Of a stretch of DNA of 9,332 bases, positions 6,679 to 9,332 are shown one piece after another. The notes under the pieces are model-generated. The model ran no database searches and had not been told where the DNA came from. It saw only the letters and a program-made list of their open reading frames with translations. Made by a program: the position numbers and the translations under genes. The DNA is from Gallionella sp. Its GTDB lineage: Bacteria > Pseudomonadota > Gammaproteobacteria > Burkholderiales > Gallionellaceae. Numbering within the stretch: position 1 is the stretch's first letter; every line of letters starts with the position of its first letter. The stretch covers positions 1-9,332 of the forward strand of contig JAUYGW010000326.1 of the NCBI GenBank assembly GCA_030690245.1, in the 5' to 3' direction.

Positions 6679-7628
6679 TGTCGAACGGAACGACCCTCTG
6701 CCCGCACTGCGACACGCGCTTCAAGATCGCCGCGGCGCAGTTGGAGTCGCACCACGGCATGGTGCGCTGCGGGCATTGCCTGCAAGCCTTCAATGCGCGC
6801 CCCGGTTTCATCCCGGATCAGCCCAACCCGCAGCTTGAATTGCCGATACTGGATAAGCCGGCCGCGCCAGCCGCAGAGTTGCCCGCTGCCGAAGGTGCGG
6901 TAACCGTTGAGGAAGCCGGTCCTGTTGAAGAAACTGCATCTGCTGAAGAAACCGGCCTGATCGTCGCGATTCCGTCCGCAGACGAGGCAGCCGCAGAAGC
7001 CGAACCGCCGAAAACCCCGTACAACGATCAGCTGGATTTCAACCAGCGTGACACCGCTGCCGTTGAACCTGATGAACTGACGCTGGCCGAGCAAGTCGCC
7101 ATCGTGCAGGACGAGGAAGAAGGCGACCGACCATCCCCGCCCGCATATCGCCGTTGGCCGTGGGCGATTGCCGCGTTTGTGTTATTGCTGGTGCTGCTCG
7201 CGCAGGCCGCCTACTTCTTCCGCGTCGACCTCGCCGCGCGCCTGCCCGGCCTGAAACCCGCATTGACCGGCTATTGCAAGCTACTGGGGTGCAGCGTGCC
7301 GCTGCCGCAAAAACCCGACCTGATGAGCATCGAATCCTCCGATCTAGAAGCCGACCCCACGCATGTAAACCAGATCACCCTGAATGCCCTGCTGCGCAAC
7401 CGCGCACCCTATGCACAGGCTTTCCCCAATCTGGAACTCACGCTCAACGACACCCAGGACAAGCCGCTAGCGCGCCGCATCTTCAAACCAAAGGATTATT
7501 TACCGCCACCAGAAAACGAACAAACCGGCCTGCTGCCCAACCGCGAACTCAGCGTCAAGCTGTACCTCAACACCGCCGACCTCAGGCCGATCGGTTATCG
7601 CCTGGTGCTGTTTTATCCGAAGCAGTAG
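6654..7628 (+). CDS. Zinc-ribbon / DUF3426 single-pass membrane protein
   Basis: Predicted 324-residue protein of the MJ0042-type zinc-finger plus DUF3426 family common in beta- and gammaproteobacteria; function unknown. The N-terminal zinc ribbon has C16 and C19 ([11 protein letters not shown]) and C39 and C42 ([13 protein letters not shown]). An acidic, Ala/Glu-rich low-complexity segment follows (about 65-160) with repeated EE-A/T-G runs. One transmembrane helix is at about 167-189 ([20 protein letters not shown]), then the C-terminal DUF3426 domain with C208 and C213 ([12 protein letters not shown]) and the strand-rich end [13 protein letters not shown]. The ribbon should face the cytoplasm and DUF3426 the periplasm. 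Position directly after prmA with overlap implies co-transcription. The start could instead be 6678, beginning [11 protein letters not shown]. The 3' end overlaps convergent plsY by 47 bp. Confidence 0.9.
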   Translation: MPVGAETLMSNGTTLCPHCDTRFKIAAAQLESHHGMVRCGHCLQAFNARPGFIPDQPNPQLELPILDKPAAPAAELPAAEGAVTVEEAGPVEETASAEETGLIVAIPSADEAAAEAEPPKTPYNDQLDFNQRDTAAVEPDELTLAEQVAIVQDEEEGDRPSPPAYRRWPWAIAAFVLLLVLLAQAAYFFRVDLAARLPGLKPALTGYCKLLGCSVPLPQKPDLMSIESSDLEADPTHVNQITLNALLRNRAPYAQAFPNLELTLNDTQDKPLARRIFKPKDYLPPPENEQTGLLPNRELSVKLYLNTADLRPIGYRLVLFYPKQ

Positions 7629-8229
7629 CGCCGCGCTTGCCGATCCGCGGCTCTTTTCCCGCCAGCAGATTCTGAATATTCTTCTTGTGCCGCCAGATCA
7701 GCAGCAGCAAGATGATGCCGGATGCCAGCACCCACTCGCGCGGCAAGCCAAGCACCAGCGCATAGACTGGCGCGCCGGCGGCAGCAGTCAACGCGGCCAG
7801 CGACGAGAAGCGGAACAGCACGGCCACCAGCAGCCAGGTCGCCAGCACACATAATCCCAGCCAGGCATTCAGCGCCAGCAGCACGCCCAGCGCCGTCGCC
7901 ACCCCCTTGCCGCCCTTGAAGCGCAGAAAGATCGGGAAGATGTGCCCGAGAAATACCGCCAGCGCAACCAGCGCAACAAGCAGCGCGCCTTGCTCATCGC
8001 GCGTGGCAAACTGTATCGCGACAAACACCGCCAGCCAGCCCTTCGCCGCGTCGCCGAGCAGTGTCAACACCGCCGCCGCCTTCCTGCCGCTGCGCAGCAC
8101 ATTGGTCGCCCCCGGATTGCCGGAACCGTAACTGCGCGGATCGGGCAGGCCGAACGCCTTGCTCATCAACACCGCAAATGAAATGGAGCCCAGCAGGTAG
8201 GCGGCTACTATAAAAATCAGGGTCGTCAT
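7582..8229 (-). CDS. plsY: Glycerol-3-phosphate acyltransferase PlsY
   Basis: Integral membrane enzyme transferring the acyl group of acyl-phosphate (made by PlsX) to glycerol-3-phosphate, giving lysophosphatidic acid for phospholipid synthesis. The 215-residue protein has the family's hydrophobic helices and three signature loops: [14 protein letters not shown] (11-24) with [17 protein letters not shown] (30-46), [20 protein letters not shown] (95-114), and a terminal [17 protein letters not shown] (179-195). The start at 8229 is chosen because homology begins there ([15 protein letters not shown]) and AAGG sits 8 nt upstream. The frame is open to an ATG at 8286, but that 19-residue extension is polar and unlike the family. 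The last ~20 residues after RIGKR are not conserved and overlap the convergent zinc-ribbon gene. Confidence 0.96.
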   Translation of the reverse strand: MTTLIFIVAAYLLGSISFAVLMSKAFGLPDPRSYGSGNPGATNVLRSGRKAAAVLTLLGDAAKGWLAVFVAIQFATRDEQGALLVALVALAVFLGHIFPIFLRFKGGKGVATALGVLLALNAWLGLCVLATWLLVAVLFRFSSLAALTAAAGAPVYALVLGLPREWVLASGIILLLLIWRHKKNIQNLLAGKEPRIGKRGATASDKTAPGDNRSA

Positions 8230-8306
8230 CTGAAATACCTTAAAATGCGAGCGGCGGATTTTACTTGAATGCTCCGGAGCCGCCACAACAAACCATCAAA
8301 ATCATT

Positions 8307-8338
8307 CCGTTCGCCCTGTGGTATCGAAGGGCAAATGG
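8307..8338 (+). repeat. REP-like hairpin upstream of folB
   Basis: The arms CCGTTCGCCCT (8307-8317) and AGGGCAAATGG (8328-8338) pair at 9 of 11 positions by Watson-Crick rules. The two mismatches become G-U pairs or equivalent in single strands. The 10-nt loop GTGGTATCGA differs at one base from the loop of the hairpin after folB. It lies in the plsY-folB divergent spacer. This argues that the open frame upstream of the folB ATG (from 8265) is repeat sequence and not coding. Confidence 0.7.
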
Positions 8339-8354
8339 CACAACAGGCTATCAC

Positions 8355-8711
8355 ATGGACATCATCTTTCTGCGCGAACTCAAGGTCACCACGCTCATCG
8401 GCGTCTACGAATGGGAGAAGCGCGTGCCGCAGACCCTGCAACTCGACCTCGACATCGCCCTGCCCGACAGCCGCGCCTGCCAGACCGACAACATCGACGA
8501 CGCGCTGGACTATGCGAAAGTCGCGCAACACATCCAGACGGTGCTAAGCGCAGGGCATTTTTCGCTGCTGGAAACCCTGGCCGAACACATCGCACAGATC
8601 ATCCTCAAGGACTTCAACGCGCCGTGGGTCAAAGTCAGCATCGCCAAACTGCAGGCGATCCGCAATTGCAGGATGGTGGGGGTTAGTATTGAGCGGGGGC
8701 AGGTTAAGTAA
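8355..8711 (+). CDS. folB: Dihydroneopterin aldolase
   Basis: Converts 7,8-dihydroneopterin to 6-hydroxymethyl-7,8-dihydropterin and glycolaldehyde in folate synthesis. The 118-residue protein aligns without gaps to my recollection of E. coli FolB over most of its length. MDIIFLRELKVTTLIGVYEW is the N-terminal strand, with E21, Y53 (LDYAKVAQHI), E73 (LLETLAEHIA) and catalytic K98 (VSIAKLQAIRN) in place, and it ends VGVSIERGQVK. The ATG at 8355 matches the family start exactly. The frame is open upstream to 8265, but that stretch covers a REP-like hairpin and is not family sequence. The ribosome binding site is weak (AGG at 8345-8347, 7 nt before the ATG). It is divergent from plsY, a pairing also seen in other proteobacteria. 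Confidence 0.96.
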   Translation: MDIIFLRELKVTTLIGVYEWEKRVPQTLQLDLDIALPDSRACQTDNIDDALDYAKVAQHIQTVLSAGHFSLLETLAEHIAQIILKDFNAPWVKVSIAKLQAIRNCRMVGVSIERGQVK

Positions 8712-8718
8712 TCTGAAG

Positions 8719-8756
8719 TGGCCGTTCGTGGTGAGGTATCGAACCATGAATGGCCA
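8719..8756 (+). repeat. REP-like hairpin immediately after folB
   Basis: The 14-nt arms TGGCCGTTCGTGGT (8719-8732) and ACCATGAATGGCCA (8743-8756) pair throughout if two G-U pairs are allowed, around the 10-nt loop GAGGTATCGA. It begins 7 nt after the folB stop. It has no U-tract, so it is more likely a REP-type unit that could protect the folB mRNA 3' end than a classical terminator. Its loop and arm layout match the hairpin before folB. Confidence 0.75.
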
Positions 8757-8770
8757 AAACAAATCAACAC

Positions 8771-8788
8771 CGCCGGGGGTAGCCCGGC
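8771..8788 (+). repeat. Short GC-rich hairpin
   Basis: GCCGGG and CCCGGC (8772-8777 and 8783-8788) form a 6-bp GC stem in the folB downstream region, directly before the long interspersed repeat. It is followed by AGCTAGTC and not a T run, so terminator function is doubtful. Confidence 0.4.
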
Positions 8789-8794
8789 AGCTAG

Positions 8795-8976
8795 TCACTT
8801 TCTTTTGCTTCGCCAAAAAGAAAGTAACCCAAGAAAAGGCGACCCCGGTTTGCCGCCGCTGCGCGGTTCCCTGCGTTGCTCGACTGGCCAGGCGGCTGCG
8901 GAACTCGCGCTACGCGCTCAGACAGTCCTCGCCGACACCCCCTGACCAGCCTGCGCTACTCGGCGGCGCACAGGGG
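8795..8976 (+). repeat. ~180-bp GC-rich interspersed repeat with a leading hairpin
   Basis: The segment starts with a perfect 10-bp hairpin, ACTTTCTTTT (8797-8806) against AAAAGAAAGT (8816-8825). It continues with AAGAAAAGGCGACCCCGG, a run of TGCGCGGTTCCCTGCG-type words, CAGACAGTCCTCGCCG, and an ending CGGCGGCGCACAGGGG. From memory this word order belongs to a repeat scattered in many beta- and gammaproteobacterial genomes and often mis-annotated as small hypothetical proteins. The ORFs crossing it here look spurious: low complexity, Arg/Ala-rich, with no ribosome binding site. The exact ends are estimated. Confidence 0.7.
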
Positions 8977-9065
8977 AATTTGGATGGTACGCAAAATACG
9001 CATCACAATGGAATACAAGCTATGAGCAGTACCGGATTTCTCTGATGAATTAAACCTTACGGGCA
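8977..9065. other. Non-coding spacer with no recognised feature
   Basis: Between the interspersed repeat and the terminator palindrome I see no convincing ORF, tRNA or promoter. Together with the repeats at 8719-8976, this makes the whole stretch from the folB stop to 9111 gene-free. The base composition becomes AT-richer from about 8977 onwards. Confidence 0.5.
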
Positions 9066-9097
9066 AAAACAAACCGGGGCTAGCCCCGGTTTGTTTT
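9066..9097. terminator. Perfect 32-bp palindrome, probable bidirectional terminator
   Basis: Two 15-nt arms (9066-9080 and 9083-9097) around a central TA form a perfect palindrome: AAAAC, AAACC, a GGGGC core, and the mirror ending GGTTTGTTTT. The GC-rich core, flanked by an A-run on one side and a T-run on the other, is the standard form of an intrinsic terminator working in both directions. It lies 14 bp past the stop of the minus-strand mini-ORF, the expected place for that transcript to end. It could also stop read-through from folB. Confidence 0.85.
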
Positions 9098-9111
9098 ATT
9101 ACTTCTGCTTC

Positions 9112-9207
9112 TTATCGCGGGAGGCTACGCAAGTGGGTACATACATATTCCCATTTACCAAACCTAAACCGAGGGTAGTTAGTAACACGGACGATTTTCG
9201 GTCCCAT
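9112..9207 (-). CDS. 31-residue basic mini-protein, unknown function
   Basis: Small minus-strand ORF beginning MGPKIVRVTNYPRFRFGKW and ending CTHLRSLPR. It has seven Lys/Arg and one acidic residue, several aromatic residues, no signal peptide and no membrane segment. Support for it being real: AAAGGAG (9213-9219) sits 5 nt before the ATG, a likely intrinsic terminator follows 14 bp after the stop, and an apparent gene end lies 33 bp upstream, so spacing is operon-like. An in-frame ATG at 9222 would add MKGVI, but the ribosome binding site favours 9207. I do not recognise the family. Small basic proteins of this size occur in phages and mobile modules as nucleic-acid-binding or accessory proteins, but that is only analogy. 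Local GC is about 46% by hand count, well below the housekeeping genes. Confidence 0.6.
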   Translation of the reverse strand: MGPKIVRVTNYPRFRFGKWEYVCTHLRSLPR

Positions 9208-9212
9208 GATTA

Positions 9213-9219
9213 CTCCTTT
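9213..9219 (-). promoter_or_regulatory. Ribosome binding site of the mini-ORF
   Basis: AAAGGAG on the minus strand, 5 nt before the ATG at 9207. It is among the strongest translation signals in the window and the main reason the 31-codon ORF is called. It chooses this ATG over the in-frame ATG at 9222, which would overlap the site itself. Confidence 0.65.
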
Positions 9220-9240
9220 CATATCGATGATGTCGACACT

Positions 9241-9332
9241 TCAGGTATAGACGCATGAGTAGTTCGGTGTTACATTTTCGCTTGCTGTAACGAAATCACC
9301 GTCCTCAATACGTTGTTGGCGGTCGAAGTACC
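9241..9332 (-). CDS. C-terminal end of an unidentified ORF entering from the right edge
   Basis: On the minus strand, one frame is open from the window edge to a TGA at 9241-9243, giving 29 residues: YFDRQQRIEDGDFVTASENV, then TPNYSCVYT. The composition is protein-like (mixed polar, aromatic and acidic residues, not the Arg/Ala runs typical of shadow frames here). It ends 33 bp before the mini-ORF start on the same strand. Both other frames stop within the segment (TAA after 19 codons, TGA after 8). Thirty open codons alone are weak statistical evidence, and the start and most of the gene are outside the window. I do not recognise the family. Confidence 0.4.
   Translation of the reverse strand, partial: YFDRQQRIEDGDFVTASENVTPNYSCVYT

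Noticed and set aside
8230..8286. A 19-residue N-terminal extension of PlsY.
   Set aside because: PlsY homology begins at 8229 with the first membrane helix, and AAGG precedes that ATG.
8258..8288. A sigma-70-like promoter for plsY on the minus strand: TAAAAT (8258-8263) with TTGTGG (8283-8288).
   Set aside because: The spacing is 19 bp and the -35 is weak. It is plausible by position but not enough to call as a feature.
8265..8354. A 30-residue N-terminal extension of FolB.
   Set aside because: The region contains a REP-like hairpin, has no family similarity, and the ATG at 8355 matches the normal FolB start.
8986..9013. A dif/XerCD-like site: GGTACGCAAAA resembles the XerC arm of dif at 9 of 11 positions, near the possible phage-like edge.
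   Set aside because: The other half (TCACAATGGAA) matches the XerD arm poorly, at about 4 of 11 positions, and no integrated element can be delimited here. Chance similarity is likely.
8689..9045. Plus-strand ORFs crossing the repeats after folB.
   Set aside because: They lie in REP-like and interspersed repeat sequence, lack ribosome binding sites and have no recognisable domains.

Overview
The window looks like a housekeeping stretch of a GC-rich proteobacterial chromosome. It is most likely a betaproteobacterium: the order cutA-dsbD-aroQ-accB-accC-prmA followed by a zinc-ribbon/DUF3426 protein is one I associate with Nitrosomonadales/Gallionellaceae-like genomes. That lineage call is inference from gene order and composition, not a database result.

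Layout. From 2 to 6678 the plus strand carries a co-directional run: the 3' part of holA (DNA polymerase III delta), cutA, dsbD (periplasmic reductant supply), aroQ (type II dehydroquinase), accB and accC (biotin carrier and biotin carboxylase of acetyl-CoA carboxylase), and prmA (ribosomal protein L11 methyltransferase). A zinc-ribbon/DUF3426 membrane protein (6654-7628) overlaps the prmA end. On the minus strand, plsY (7582-8229) converges on that gene and overlaps its tail by 47 bp. folB (8355-8711) is divergent from plsY. The genes are ordinary; catalytic residues are intact where I could check them, and start sites are mostly resolvable from Shine-Dalgarno sequences and overlaps.

The unusual content is between the genes. 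(1) Behind accB, the last 15 codons plus stop are present a second time, with every nucleotide difference synonymous. A small palindromic segment separates the copies, and the whole remains an open 46-codon frame. (2) A ~123-bp inverted-repeat element lies between that duplicate and accC. (3) A second, unrelated ~125-bp inverted-repeat element fills the accC-prmA gap exactly. (4) Short REP-like hairpins with nearly identical 10-nt loops sit on both sides of folB, and a relative is nested inside the accB-accC element. (5) A ~180-bp GC-rich interspersed repeat lies downstream of folB. No transposase is present, so these would be non-autonomous or REP-type repeats.

The last ~230 bases are different: about 46% GC by hand count, against about 67% in a sampled line of prmA. 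They hold, on the minus strand, the C-terminal end of an unidentified ORF, then a 31-codon basic mini-ORF with a strong ribosome binding site, then a perfect 32-bp palindrome that looks like a bidirectional terminator. This may be the edge of an accessory or phage-like module continuing beyond the window. It is the most likely place for something undescribed, but the window shows too little to name it.
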